Source: Nitrospira sp. (GTDB lineage: Bacteria > Nitrospirota > Nitrospiria > Nitrospirales > Nitrospiraceae). Taken from it: a DNA stretch of 64,000 bases. A program made the position numbers and the translations under genes. The notes beneath the pieces were generated by a model, which saw only the letters and a list, made by a program, of their open reading frames with translations, was not told the DNA's origin and searched no databases. The stretch spans positions 124,001-188,000 of the forward strand of contig JACOEK010000002.1 in assembly GCA_024998595.1 (NCBI GenBank), written 5' to 3'. Positions 26,787-35,091 of the stretch are shown in pieces (positions within the stretch are counted from its first letter, which is position 1; each line of letters starts with the position of its first letter).

Positions 26787-27617
26787 ATGGTCTCCACCAC
26801 TCCACTGATCGATAAGGTCTCCCTGGCGAGGCATCTCCTTCGCGAGATGGGCTCGGTCATCGTGGCGTTCTCCGGAGGTATCGATAGTACGTTGGTCCTC
26901 AAACTGGCCCATGATGAATTGGGCGAGCAGGCCATCGGAGTCACCGCCGTCTCCCCCACACTGCCCGCATCGGAACTGGCGCTGACCCAACAGCTCGCGA
27001 TGGAAATCGGGGCACGCCATCAGGTAGTCGAGACGGACCAACTGGAAATCCCCGACTTCGTCCGCAATGATGCCACCCGCTGCTACCACTGCAAGACCGA
27101 CCTTTATTCGCTCTTGGGCAGACTCAGAAGTGAATCTCTCACGATGTGTATTGTTGACGGCACCAACGTCGACGATCTGGGGGACGATCGACCAGGCCTG
27201 AAGGCCGCCCGCGAGTGGGGTGTGCGCAGCCCATTGCTGGAAGCCGGATTCACGAAGGCCGATATTCGCGAGGCCGCACGGGACCTGCGGCTCACGAACT
27301 GGGATAAGCCTGCCGCTGCCTGCCTCTCCTCACGCGTCCCGCGAGGAATAACCATTACCCGAAGTACGCTCTCACGCGTGGAGCAAGCGGAAGCGGCCTT
27401 GATGCACGAGGGCTTCCGACTCTGCCGCGTGCGCGACTACGGTGACCTGGCGAGAATTGAGTTGGCAGTCGAGGAGCTGCCGAAACTGCTGGAAGGGAGT
27501 CGCCGCGAACGGCTGGTCGAGAGTTTGAAGCGGGGCGGTTATCGTTTCGTGACGTTGGACTTGGAAGGATACCGCCAGGGGGGCGTAAGTCTCACCCCCC
27601 CGGCGTCAGAAAACTAG
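26787..27617 (+). CDS. larE: LarE-type ATP-dependent sacrificial sulfur transferase
   Basis: 276 residues. A PP-loop VAFSGGIDSTLVL (about 26-38) binds ATP, RCYHCKTDLY is typical of the family, and the sulfur-donating Cys lies in KPAAACLSSRVPRG. LarE adenylates the pyridinium dicarboxylate made by LarB and inserts sulfur from its own Cys, toward the nickel-pincer cofactor. Neither LarB nor LarC is in the window. The gene follows the M16 pair by 44 bp and overlaps the convergent atpF tail by 4 bp. Other PP-loop members of this group (NAD synthase-like annotation) are less likely. Confidence 0.9.
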   Translation: MVSTTPLIDKVSLARHLLREMGSVIVAFSGGIDSTLVLKLAHDELGEQAIGVTAVSPTLPASELALTQQLAMEIGARHQVVETDQLEIPDFVRNDATRCYHCKTDLYSLLGRLRSESLTMCIVDGTNVDDLGDDRPGLKAAREWGVRSPLLEAGFTKADIREAARDLRLTNWDKPAAACLSSRVPRGITITRSTLSRVEQAEAALMHEGFRLCRVRDYGDLARIELAVEELPKLLEGSRRERLVESLKRGGYRFVTLDLEGYRQGGVSLTPPASEN

Positions 27618-28126
27618 TTCCGGCTCTGGTAGGTCTTCGCGAGGGCGTCCAGGGCTTCATCTGCCAGACGACGATGATCGCCATCCGTCAATGCCCGCCC
27701 GACGACTTTTTCCGCGACCATCATCGCTAAATCCGTGGTCTGTGAGCGAATATCCTGAATGGCCTTGCGGCGTTCGGTCTCGATCTCGCGCGTCGCGTCG
27801 CCCTTGATTCGCTCCGCATCCGCCGTCATGCGCTGCTCATTCTCATCCATCAACCGCGCCGCCCGCTCTTTGGCTTGAGCCAACAGCGCATCCGCGTCTT
27901 TGGCCGCAGTCGCCAGCTTGGCTTCGTATTCCTTGAGTTTGCGCTCGGCCTCGGTACGGTGGCGTTCGGCTTGATCGAGACTGTCCTTGATCTTTTTTTC
28001 ACGCTCTTCCAGCATGCCCAGCAAGCTCGGGAACGCATACTTGTAAAGCAGGAAGAAGAGAATGCCAAAGGAGAGTATCTCCCAGAAGATCAACGACGAA
28101 AAGAAATGCGATTCAAATTGAGGCAT
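27614..28126 (-). CDS. atpF: ATP synthase F0 subunit b
   Basis: 170 residues. One N-terminal membrane helix (FWEILSFGILFFLLYKYAF, about 14-32) is followed by a long charged helix typical of the b-subunit stalk (LEEREKKIKDSLDQAERHRTEAE). It ties the F0 membrane part to the F1 head. It is the last gene of this operon; the expected delta-alpha-gamma-beta-epsilon genes do not follow, since larE converges on it. The 74 bp before it separate it from atpE. Confidence 0.95.
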   Translation of the reverse strand: MPQFESHFFSSLIFWEILSFGILFFLLYKYAFPSLLGMLEEREKKIKDSLDQAERHRTEAERKLKEYEAKLATAAKDADALLAQAKERAARLMDENEQRMTADAERIKGDATREIETERRKAIQDIRSQTTDLAMMVAEKVVGRALTDGDHRRLADEALDALAKTYQSRN

Positions 28127-28200
28127 AGTCTGTTACCCAAATGAGTTGAGGGTTCTGAGCCGGGCATGGGCCCCAGCACCAGGGCTCGACCGCGATGCGT

Positions 28201-28431
28201 CTACTTGCGCAAGCCCATGATGATGAACGCAATGACCAGTCCGTACAAAGCGATGGCTTCAACCAACGCGAAACCAATCCACATGTACTTCCCGACGCGA
28301 CCTTCCGCTTCCGGCTGGCGGGCCACGGCCTCAATCATTTTTCCGAAGATGTACCCGATTCCCACACCGGCTCCGGCAAAACCTGCCGCCGCCAACCCCA
28401 TGCCGACCAACGCTGCTGCTGCTGCATCCAT
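28201..28431 (-). CDS. atpE: ATP synthase F0 subunit c
   Basis: 76 residues from ATG 28431 (the frame runs to 28461, but GAGG just before ATG 28431 fixes the start). It is a hairpin of two membrane helices: the first has the glycine-rich GAGVGIGYIFG, the polar loop is ARQPEAEGR, and the second carries the ion-binding Glu in GFALVEAIALYG. Ala rather than Ser/Thr follows that Glu, which fits a proton-driven rather than sodium-driven ring (inference). It forms the rotor ring. Confidence 0.96.
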   Translation of the reverse strand: MDAAAAALVGMGLAAAGFAGAGVGIGYIFGKMIEAVARQPEAEGRVGKYMWIGFALVEAIALYGLVIAFIIMGLRK

Positions 28432-28466
28432 TGTGTGTCCTCTCCTCAGTTTATAGACCACTCGAC

Positions 28467-29216
28467 CTAGTGTGCGTGCTCGCTATGACCGTGCAAGGTC
28501 ACGGCATCCCCTAAATAGACACAGCTCAGCACGGTGAAGATATAGGCTTGAATAAACGCAATACCGACTTCGAGACCATTCATCGCAATCGTGAAGGCAA
28601 ACGGCAACCAGCCGATCAGCAATCCCCCGCTGATGGCCAATCCGAACAACACGCCTAAAATGACGTGGCCGGCCGTCATATTCGCGAACAACCGCACCGC
28701 CAGTGAAATGGGCCGCGCCAGTTGGCTGATCAACTCAATCGGAATCATGAGCGGCAGCAACCAGCCCGGTGTTCCAGGCGGCACGAGAATACCGAGGAAC
28801 TTCATTCCATGCAGCGAAAATCCCAAGACCAGGCTCAGGCCGTAAATCCCCACCGCAAACACCGCGGTGACGATAATCTGACTCGTGACGGTATAGGATC
28901 CGGGAATTAACCCGAGCAAGTTCGCAAAGAGAATAAAGAGGAAGAGCGTGCCGATCAGCGGAAAATATTTCATCCCCGGCTCACCCATGGTGTCTAAAAT
29001 AATCCCGCGAATGAACTCGACGATCAATTCGGCCATGTTCTGCAATTTGCCGGGAACCAACTTGCGGGCGGCGGCGGCGGAGATCATCAGAAAGGCCACC
29101 AGACCGACCACCACCCACATGAGGATGACCGCTTTGTTGATGGAGATATCGACACCGGCGGGCACGAGCGGAATCAGATCGTGCAATTCAAACGCATGTA
29201 ACGGACTTTCTTCCAC
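28467..29216 (-). CDS. atpB: ATP synthase F0 subunit a
   Basis: 249 residues with five to six membrane helices. The essential Arg is in ISLAVRLFANMTAGHVIL, and the last helices have AFIQAYIFTVLSCVYL. It forms the proton half-channels against the c-ring. It lies 35 bp upstream of the atpE start and 30 bp after the atpZ/I-like gene, in the standard F0 order. Confidence 0.97.
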   Translation of the reverse strand: MEESPLHAFELHDLIPLVPAGVDISINKAVILMWVVVGLVAFLMISAAAARKLVPGKLQNMAELIVEFIRGIILDTMGEPGMKYFPLIGTLFLFILFANLLGLIPGSYTVTSQIIVTAVFAVGIYGLSLVLGFSLHGMKFLGILVPPGTPGWLLPLMIPIELISQLARPISLAVRLFANMTAGHVILGVLFGLAISGGLLIGWLPFAFTIAMNGLEVGIAFIQAYIFTVLSCVYLGDAVTLHGHSEHAH

Positions 29217-29246
29217 GATGATCCTTTTTGAGTCAGACGATTCAGG

Positions 29247-29465
29247 TTAACTCTGCCATCGTTGGGCCGATCGATAGGCATTCCGGATACCGGCGGCGGC
29301 CCCCAACCCCAATCCTGCGACCAATCCCCATGGATTGGAATCCAGCAGATAGGTGTCGATGACCCAGCCCAATCCTCCCCCGACAATCAACGCAGCAAGC
29401 AGTTCCGTCCCGATCCGGACAGCCTGCCCGAGCCCCGCATATAACGGATCCTGAGAGGGGGGCAT
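29247..29465 (-). CDS. atpI: AtpZ/AtpI-like ATP synthase accessory protein
   Basis: 72 residues from ATG 29465; the frame extends to 29531 but a promoter-like -10 overlaps that upstream ATG, so the shorter form is preferred. Two membrane segments (TELLAALIVGGGLGWVIDTYL and WGLVAGLGLGAAAGIRNAYR) match the AtpZ/I group, which helps c-ring assembly or carries Mg2+/Ca2+. It is first in the F0 operon, the normal place for this gene. The exact start is uncertain. Confidence 0.82.
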   Translation of the reverse strand: MPPSQDPLYAGLGQAVRIGTELLAALIVGGGLGWVIDTYLLDSNPWGLVAGLGLGAAAGIRNAYRSAQRWQS

Positions 29466-29529
29466 CAGATGCTCACGTGCGGCACTCCTCAGCGCAATCG
29501 GAGAGAGTGCACCCATCGGCGGGCGCGCC

Positions 29530-29559
29530 ATTCAAGCAAATTCGCTGGGGGCTTGTCAA
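29530..29559 (-). promoter_or_regulatory. Candidate promoter of the F0 operon
   Basis: On the - strand, TTGACA (29559-29554), an 18 bp spacer and TTGAAT (29535-29530). The -35 is perfect but the -10 matches only 4 of 6. The predicted start is near 29523, about 58 nt before ATG 29465. Confidence 0.45.
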
Positions 29560-29637
29560 GAAGTTGGCCTGCTATGACCCGGCTTCACGATGCGGTATAG
29601 TCTTTTCCTCGGGTGCAACCGCCGTAAGAACACCTTC

Positions 29638-31122
29638 ATGACTGATGTATCGCACCAGACATTTCTCAAGGGGCCGCCGCAACCGCTGGTGGTGGTTCGG
29701 CCGCAACCGAAGGCTGACGTCTTCGAGCTTTATCAACGCCTGTCCCTCACCGGCCGTCCCTCCTTTCTCCTGGAGAGCGGCAACGGCACCAACGCCACCG
29801 CGCGGTATTCGTTTTTCAGTAGCGATCCTTACCTGACCGTGACCGGACGGGCGCAAGACTATCACGTGGAGACCGACCAGCACAGGAACACCTCCCGTGG
29901 TTCTGTGTTCGAGGCGTTCCGGCAGGCCTTCGCCGATTCGATCATTCCACACCCTGACGGCCTGCCGCCGTTTTTTGGTGGCGCCGTCGGGTACCTGAGT
30001 TACGATCTCGTCCGCTCGTTTGAATCGCTTCCCACCCTGGCCTCTGACGACCTTGGCCTCCCAGATCTGCATATGGCCTTTTTCGACATCGTGGCCGCGG
30101 TGGATCACCACACGAACCAGCTCTATCTGATGTACTGTCCCCCTCTGTCACGATTTCATGCAGAACCCCGGGAAAAACTGTTTCGCGAGGGTTGCGACCG
30201 GCTCGCTGAGTTGGAAGCTCGCCTGACCAGCCCACCCCCGCCTCGATCTGCCCCGAGACAGCCCGCGCAGATGAGCTTTGTCCCCAGTCAGTCGCGCGAC
30301 GCCTATACCGCTCGCGTCCGACGATGCCAAGAGTACATTGCGGCCGGCGACATTTATCAGGCGAACCTGTCTCATCGTTTCACCCTCGATCTCGACGCCT
30401 CCTGGTCGGCGGCAGATGTCGACCGATACGCCGGCGACCTCTACAGCCGCCTTCGCCGCGTGAACCCCTCTCCCTTCGCGGGACTCGTGCGATTCCCTGA
30501 ACTCACCCTCGTCAGCAGCTCTCCTGAGCGACTCGTGCGATTATCAGGTTCACAGGCCGACACAAGACCCATTGCCGGCACGAGGCCTCGGGGAGAAGGG
30601 CAGTCACAAGACCTCTCACTGCGCGCCGAACTATTGGCCAGCTCCAAGGAACGAGCGGAACATGTCATGTTGGTAGACCTCGAACGGAACGATCTCGGCA
30701 AAGTCTGCCGATACGGCTCAGTCCGGGTGGATGAGTTCATGACTATCGAGCAGTACTCCCATGTCAGCCATCTGGTATCGGACGTGATTGGCACGCTGCG
30801 ACCGGGAACGTCGCCCTTCGACCTCGTCCAGGCTGTGTTTCCGGGCGGAACCATCACCGGGGTGCCCAAACTCCGCTGCATGGAGATTATCGAAGAACTG
30901 GAACCGGTGCGTCGCGGCCTTTACACTGGATCGCTGGGCTACTTCAGTTGGAGCGGCGATTTGGACCTGAACATCCTCATTCGTACCCTGGTCCTGACGA
31001 AAAAGAGAGGGTACCTGCAGGTCGGCGCCGGCATTGTGGCCGATTCCGATCCCGATCGCGAATATGACGAAACGCTCGCCAAGGCGGGCGCATTCTTTAA
31101 AATACTGGAGGCTGACCGCTGA
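29638..31122 (+). CDS. pabB: Aminodeoxychorismate synthase component I (PabB/TrpE family)
   Basis: 494 residues from ATG 29638. It is a chorismate-binding enzyme: GDIYQANLSHRF, SSSPERLVR, RPIAGTRPRGEG, ERAEHVMLVDLERNDLGKV and PGGTITGVPKLRCMEII are family blocks. PabB-type enzymes join chorismate and ammonia to aminodeoxychorismate for folate. The Ala in PIAGT is the TrpE-like state, but pabC directly downstream (1 bp TGATG overlap) favours the folate role. No glutamine amidotransferase domain or gene is in the window. A weak promoter (ATGACC 29574-29579, 16 bp, TATAGT 29596-29601) precedes it. Confidence 0.85.
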   Translation: MTDVSHQTFLKGPPQPLVVVRPQPKADVFELYQRLSLTGRPSFLLESGNGTNATARYSFFSSDPYLTVTGRAQDYHVETDQHRNTSRGSVFEAFRQAFADSIIPHPDGLPPFFGGAVGYLSYDLVRSFESLPTLASDDLGLPDLHMAFFDIVAAVDHHTNQLYLMYCPPLSRFHAEPREKLFREGCDRLAELEARLTSPPPPRSAPRQPAQMSFVPSQSRDAYTARVRRCQEYIAAGDIYQANLSHRFTLDLDASWSAADVDRYAGDLYSRLRRVNPSPFAGLVRFPELTLVSSSPERLVRLSGSQADTRPIAGTRPRGEGQSQDLSLRAELLASSKERAEHVMLVDLERNDLGKVCRYGSVRVDEFMTIEQYSHVSHLVSDVIGTLRPGTSPFDLVQAVFPGGTITGVPKLRCMEIIEELEPVRRGLYTGSLGYFSWSGDLDLNILIRTLVLTKKRGYLQVGAGIVADSDPDREYDETLAKAGAFFKILEADR

Positions 31123-32006
31123 TGTGGGTGTTTCTGAATGATCGCTTCGTACCCAAAGAAGAAGCTGTCGTGTCGGTATTTGACCATGGTTTTCTCTATG
31201 GCGATGGGGTCTACGAAACCCTTCGCTCCTATGGCGCCCGCATCTTCATGCGCGACCAGCATCTGGCGAGGCTTCGACGCTCGGCAGAGGCCATTGGACT
31301 GACAATCCCCATTCCAGACGCACAGTGGAGGGAACTGCTCCATGAGTCCATGCGCCGCAATGAGGTCGGCAACGATCACGTTGATGCCTATCTCCGCATC
31401 ACGGTCTCACGCGGTGAAGGAGAGATCGGCTTAGACCCCGCGCTCTGTCCTCGTTCGACAGTCGTCATCATGACAAAGGCGTTGCATCCGTCCCCCGCCG
31501 TCCTTTCTCGGGACGGCGTCTCGCTCACCGTGGCACAGACCAGACGAAATCTTCCGGCTGCCCTGTCGCCGCAGATCAAATCCACCAATTTCCTCAATAA
31601 CATTTTGGCCAAACGCGAATCGATCGCGGCGGGGACTTTTGACAGCCTGTTTTTGAATTGGAAGGAAGAACTGACCGAGTGCACGATCAGCAACCTCTTT
31701 TTTATCTCGAACGGAACCGTACACACGCCGGCCCTGGACTGCGGTATTTTGGATGGCATCACGAGGGCGATCGTCATCACTCTCGCGGAAGAGGAAGGGC
31801 TGCCGGTCAAGAAAGGACATTACCACCTGACAGATCTGCGCCAGGCCGCTGAATGTTTTCTGACGAATACCAGCATGGAAGTCATGCCGGTCTCACGGGT
31901 TGACGCCTTTCCTATCGGCGACGGTCGCCCGGGGCCCTTGACCAGACGGATTCAGGCACGATTCGCTGCAAGCCGTCACAGATTCCTCGAGCCACTCGCG
32001 CCGTAA
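31122..32006 (+). CDS. pabC: Class IV aminotransferase, probable aminodeoxychorismate lyase
   Basis: 294 residues of the fold-type IV PLP family. FDHGFLYGDGVYETLRSYGARIFM is the N-terminal signature, the PLP Lys is in SPQIKSTNFLNNILAKRE, and LTECTISNLFFI with FLTNTSMEVMPV complete the active site. PabC splits aminodeoxychorismate to p-aminobenzoate and pyruvate. Branched-chain or D-amino acid aminotransferases share these motifs; the one-base overlap with pabB is the reason for the folate assignment. Confidence 0.85.
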   Translation: MWVFLNDRFVPKEEAVVSVFDHGFLYGDGVYETLRSYGARIFMRDQHLARLRRSAEAIGLTIPIPDAQWRELLHESMRRNEVGNDHVDAYLRITVSRGEGEIGLDPALCPRSTVVIMTKALHPSPAVLSRDGVSLTVAQTRRNLPAALSPQIKSTNFLNNILAKRESIAAGTFDSLFLNWKEELTECTISNLFFISNGTVHTPALDCGILDGITRAIVITLAEEEGLPVKKGHYHLTDLRQAAECFLTNTSMEVMPVSRVDAFPIGDGRPGPLTRRIQARFAASRHRFLEPLAP

Positions 32007-32072
32007 CGTTTCCCACTATATTCATCAATGGGTTATGCCGTCCTTCTTCACTTAGAAGAGGATCCGCCGTTT

Positions 32073-32101
32073 TTGACAGGTAGGGGGTCAGCTGCTACGG
32101 T
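32073..32101 (+). promoter_or_regulatory. Candidate promoter of the small lytic transglycosylase gene
   Basis: TTGACA (32073-32078), 17 bp spacer, TACGGT (32096-32101), in the 143 bp gap after pabC. The -35 is perfect, the -10 is moderate. The predicted leader is about 42 nt. Confidence 0.5.
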
Positions 32102-32149
32102 TGAAGCATCGACAGTGAACGCCAAACCGTTCCGGGCGTCTCAACCACG

Positions 32150-32815
32150 ATGTCTCTGTACAACCGCACCACGCCACTCCTCCTTCTGTCTGCAACCTTA
32201 CTGCTGACCGCATCTCCAGTGCGGGCGGAGGTGTACCAATATATCGATGCCAACGGCACCATTTCTCTGACCAATGTACCGAATGATCCACGCTATAAAC
32301 GTGTGATGTCAGAACTACCTCGCTCTCGCAGCATCATCTCGGACCGTGAGTTGGACCCGGTCATCGCCCGACATTCCCGTGCCCATCGTCTGCATCCGGC
32401 GTTGATTCGAGCCGTGATCAAAACAGAGTCGGACTTCGATCCGCTGGCCGTGTCCCATGCGGGCGCCATCGGGTTGATGCAGCTCATGCCCCAAACCGCC
32501 ATGCGCCTCGATGTGCGGGACTCGTACAATCCGGATGACAATATCGGCGGGGGAACGAAATACTTACGGCAACTGCTCGACCGGTTTAACGGCAATCTGC
32601 CTTTGGCCTTAGCGGCCTACAATGCGGGGGAACATGCGGTGGAGCGCTATCAGGGGCTTCCTCCGATTCCGGAAACCCGACAGTATGTTCTCAAAGTCCT
32701 CGGCTACTATCGCACGTTCCTCACGAACGCGCGGGCTTCTTCTTCCCGGGCCTACGGCTCGCAGGCGCCTCGGTCGCAAGGACGAGGTCTTGCTCCTTCG
32801 ACGGCATCCCGATAA
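32150..32815 (+). CDS. Exported lytic transglycosylase with DUF4124-like N-terminal domain
   Basis: 221 residues. A Sec signal (LLLLSATLLLTASPVRA) precedes a short domain EVYQYIDANGTISLTNVP, as in DUF4124 proteins. The SLT domain has the catalytic Glu in AVIKTESDFDPLA, then GAIGLMQLMPQTA and PLALAAYNAGEHAV. It would cut peptidoglycan strands in the periplasm. The last 30 or so residues are Ser/Arg/Gly-rich and overlap the nadB 3' end by 95 bp on the other strand, so the tail may be a recent extension. Confidence 0.9.
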   Translation: MSLYNRTTPLLLLSATLLLTASPVRAEVYQYIDANGTISLTNVPNDPRYKRVMSELPRSRSIISDRELDPVIARHSRAHRLHPALIRAVIKTESDFDPLAVSHAGAIGLMQLMPQTAMRLDVRDSYNPDDNIGGGTKYLRQLLDRFNGNLPLALAAYNAGEHAVERYQGLPPIPETRQYVLKVLGYYRTFLTNARASSSRAYGSQAPRSQGRGLAPSTASR

Positions 32816-34397
32816 CCTGTCCGTCCCCTAACCGTAACTGGCTATGGTTCCGCCACCCCTGCCGCTTGGCCTCGGGAAAATCCGACCGATAGTGGGCCCC
32901 GACGCTGTTCTCCCGCCACAAGGCGGCATCCGTGATGCACCGCGCCACCTGCACCATATTTTTCACTTCCAGCGCGGCTCGCGACGAAAAGGGTTTTCCC
33001 AGCAGCCGCATCCAGCGCACCAGTTGCGCGGACGCACTGATCAACGAATCTCCCGAACGCACAAGCCCCACCTTTCCCCACATCAGCCGGCGCAGCGAAC
33101 TACGGAGCTTTTCCGGATCATCGAGGTCGGTAGGCCGACCCTGTTCCAGCTCTTCAATCGACGGTAACGAAACCGATTCGGAAACGTGCCCCGCATGAGC
33201 CACTGCCGATTGCGCAGCCCGCATGCCGAAGACTAATCCCTCGAGTAAGGAATTGCTGGCCAGCCGATTGGCCCCATGCACTCCGCTACACGCGACCTCT
33301 CCTGCCGCATACAGGCCGGGCAGCGTCGTGGCGCCATGCACGTCCGTCCACACGCCGCCCATCATGTAGTGGGCGCTGGGTGAGACCGGAATCCACTCTT
33401 CCGTCATATCGATGTCATACCGCAGACAGGTGGCATAGATCGTGGGGAACCGGCGCTTCACAAAGGCCGCGCCCAGGTGCGTGACATCCAGATAGACATG
33501 GCGCGCGCGCGTGGCAGCCATTTCCGACCAGATGGCCCGCGAGACCACATCACGCGGGGCCAGTGCGCCGTCCGGGTGGTACCGGTGCATGAATAACTCA
33601 CCCTTAATGTTCCGTAGCTGTCCGCCTTCCCCGCGAATGGCCTCGGACAGCAAGAAGGGAGGACTCGACGGCAGGTACAGCGAGGTCGGATGAAATTGCA
33701 CGAACTCCATGTCCATCAGCAGGGCCCCGGCCCGCAACGCCATTGCCATGCCGTCGCCCGTCGCATTGCCTGGATTGGTGGTACGCGCATAGACCTGGCC
33801 TGCTCCGCCGGTGGACAACACCACGGCACTGGCCGGCAACACGGTGCGTTCGCCCGACATCTCGTTCAAAACGATGGCGCCGCAACAACGCCCGTCAACC
33901 ACCGCCAAGTCGACCGTAAATCGCCGATCCAATCGTTGAATGCGCGGCTGTCTGGCCGCATAGGCCATCAAGGCGCGCACCATTTCGTTGCCGGTCGCAT
34001 CACCGCGCGCACGGAGAATGCGGCTCCGGCTGTGCGCAGCTTCGCGGGTGAAGGCGAACCGTTTGCCGATCTTGTCGAACTTCGCCCCCCACGCGATCAG
34101 CTCCTGAATCCGTTCCGGCCCTTCCTCGACCAACACCCGGACCGCTTCGCGACGACAGAGTCCATGACCCGCTTTTAACGTATCGGTGAGATGGCTTCCG
34201 ACATCGTCTTCCTCGCTGAGCGCGACTGCCACTCCGCCCTGGGCATACATGGAATTGCTTTCCAGCGGATGCCCCTTGGTCAGCATCAACACACGCCCCG
34301 CGCGGCTCAGTTCAATGGCCGCGCGTAGGCCGGCGACGCCGCTCCCGACGACGAGAAAGTCTGTTTCAATTTTGGGTGACGCACTGCGGGCTGACAT
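32721..34397 (-). CDS. nadB: L-aspartate oxidase
   Basis: 558 residues, slightly long for the family. FAD is bound by FLVVGSGVAGLRAAIELS (about 14-31). Active-site blocks include MYAQGGVAVALS, EAAHSRSRILRARGDATG, MEFVQFHPTSLYL, HYMMGGVWTDVHGATTLPGLYAAGE and GANRLASNSLLEGLVFG. It makes iminoaspartate in de novo NAD synthesis; nadA and nadC are not in the window. It starts 2 bp after the lipoprotein gene stop. The C-terminal 30 residues are basic and overlap the transglycosylase gene. Confidence 0.96.
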   Translation of the reverse strand: MSARSASPKIETDFLVVGSGVAGLRAAIELSRAGRVLMLTKGHPLESNSMYAQGGVAVALSEEDDVGSHLTDTLKAGHGLCRREAVRVLVEEGPERIQELIAWGAKFDKIGKRFAFTREAAHSRSRILRARGDATGNEMVRALMAYAARQPRIQRLDRRFTVDLAVVDGRCCGAIVLNEMSGERTVLPASAVVLSTGGAGQVYARTTNPGNATGDGMAMALRAGALLMDMEFVQFHPTSLYLPSSPPFLLSEAIRGEGGQLRNIKGELFMHRYHPDGALAPRDVVSRAIWSEMAATRARHVYLDVTHLGAAFVKRRFPTIYATCLRYDIDMTEEWIPVSPSAHYMMGGVWTDVHGATTLPGLYAAGEVACSGVHGANRLASNSLLEGLVFGMRAAQSAVAHAGHVSESVSLPSIEELEQGRPTDLDDPEKLRSSLRRLMWGKVGLVRSGDSLISASAQLVRWMRLLGKPFSSRAALEVKNMVQVARCITDAALWRENSVGAHYRSDFPEAKRQGWRNHSQLRLGDGQVIGMPSKEQDLVLATEAPASRRPGKKKPARS

Positions 34398-34399
34398 GG

Positions 34400-34915
34400 C
34401 TAGGGTTTAGCTTGTCCGCGAGCTGGCTCTTCGCCGAGGCTGGCCCGCGTGCCCATGCCGAAGGGCAGATCGCCCTGGGCCTCTCGAAGCAGGATTGATT
34501 GCGTCCCGACCCAGGCTAACCGCCCGTGACCTCGCTGGCGCGTGCCCACTTCGCCGGGATCCCGTTTCCACTGACCCTGCCAATGGACAAAGACATCGAT
34601 GTTGTCGCCTTCGATCAAAATGCGCTCGATGGAAAACTCCAATTGAATATCGCGAAACGTGTCGAAATCGCTGTGGATATCCCGTTGGACCTGATCCAGA
34701 CCTCCGGAGGGCAGCAGCAGCGCCTCCAAGGCGCTTCGGTCCCGCTCTACGTAGGACTTCCGGAGCGACTCCACGGCCTGATCGATCCGAAGAATACGAT
34801 CATGATCGTCTTTATATTGAATGGTTTTCCCCGAACAACCCACCATCAGGACAAGCACAAACCCTAGGAGAATGCGGCCGATACAGGCAGAACGGGACGC
34901 GTCAGAATTGAACAT
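34400..34915 (-). CDS. Uncharacterised lipoprotein upstream of nadB
   Basis: 171 residues from ATG 34915. The lipoprotein signal is IGRILLGFVLVLMVGC with Cys at the lipobox. The mature part has a helical region (LRIDQAVESLRKSYVERD) and strands, resembling small SnoaL/NTF2-like folds, with no specific motif. It lies directly before nadB and shares its transcript. The promoter at 34921-34950 puts the -10 only 5 bp before the ATG, so the mRNA is probably leaderless. Function unknown. Confidence 0.72.
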   Translation of the reverse strand: MFNSDASRSACIGRILLGFVLVLMVGCSGKTIQYKDDHDRILRIDQAVESLRKSYVERDRSALEALLLPSGGLDQVQRDIHSDFDTFRDIQLEFSIERILIEGDNIDVFVHWQGQWKRDPGEVGTRQRGHGRLAWVGTQSILLREAQGDLPFGMGTRASLGEEPARGQAKP

Positions 34916-34920
34916 GGCGC

Positions 34921-34950
34921 AGTATAGGAACCTTCGCGGAAAGAGGTCAA
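34921..34950 (-). promoter_or_regulatory. Promoter of the lipoprotein-nadB unit, apparently leaderless
   Basis: On the - strand, TTGACC (34950-34945), 18 bp spacer, TATACT (34926-34921). The ATG at 34915 begins 5 bases after the -10, where transcription would start. Confidence 0.65.
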
Positions 34951-35033
34951 GCAACGGGACGTATCAGCGCTCGTCCCTGCTTCACCGAGGCCTCCGCATG
35001 AACGTGCCGCAAACTTCACGTCAGAATCTTGAC

Positions 35034-35062
35034 TTGCTTTTTGAATCGAAACCCACTAGACT
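35034..35062 (+). promoter_or_regulatory. Candidate promoter of the bS22-like gene
   Basis: TTGCTT (35034-35039), 17 bp spacer, TAGACT (35057-35062). It stands 29 bp before ATG 35092, with TTGGAG in the leader as ribosome site. Confidence 0.45.
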
Positions 35063-35091
35063 CCCGCGCCTAGCAGTTGGAGATTGAACGT

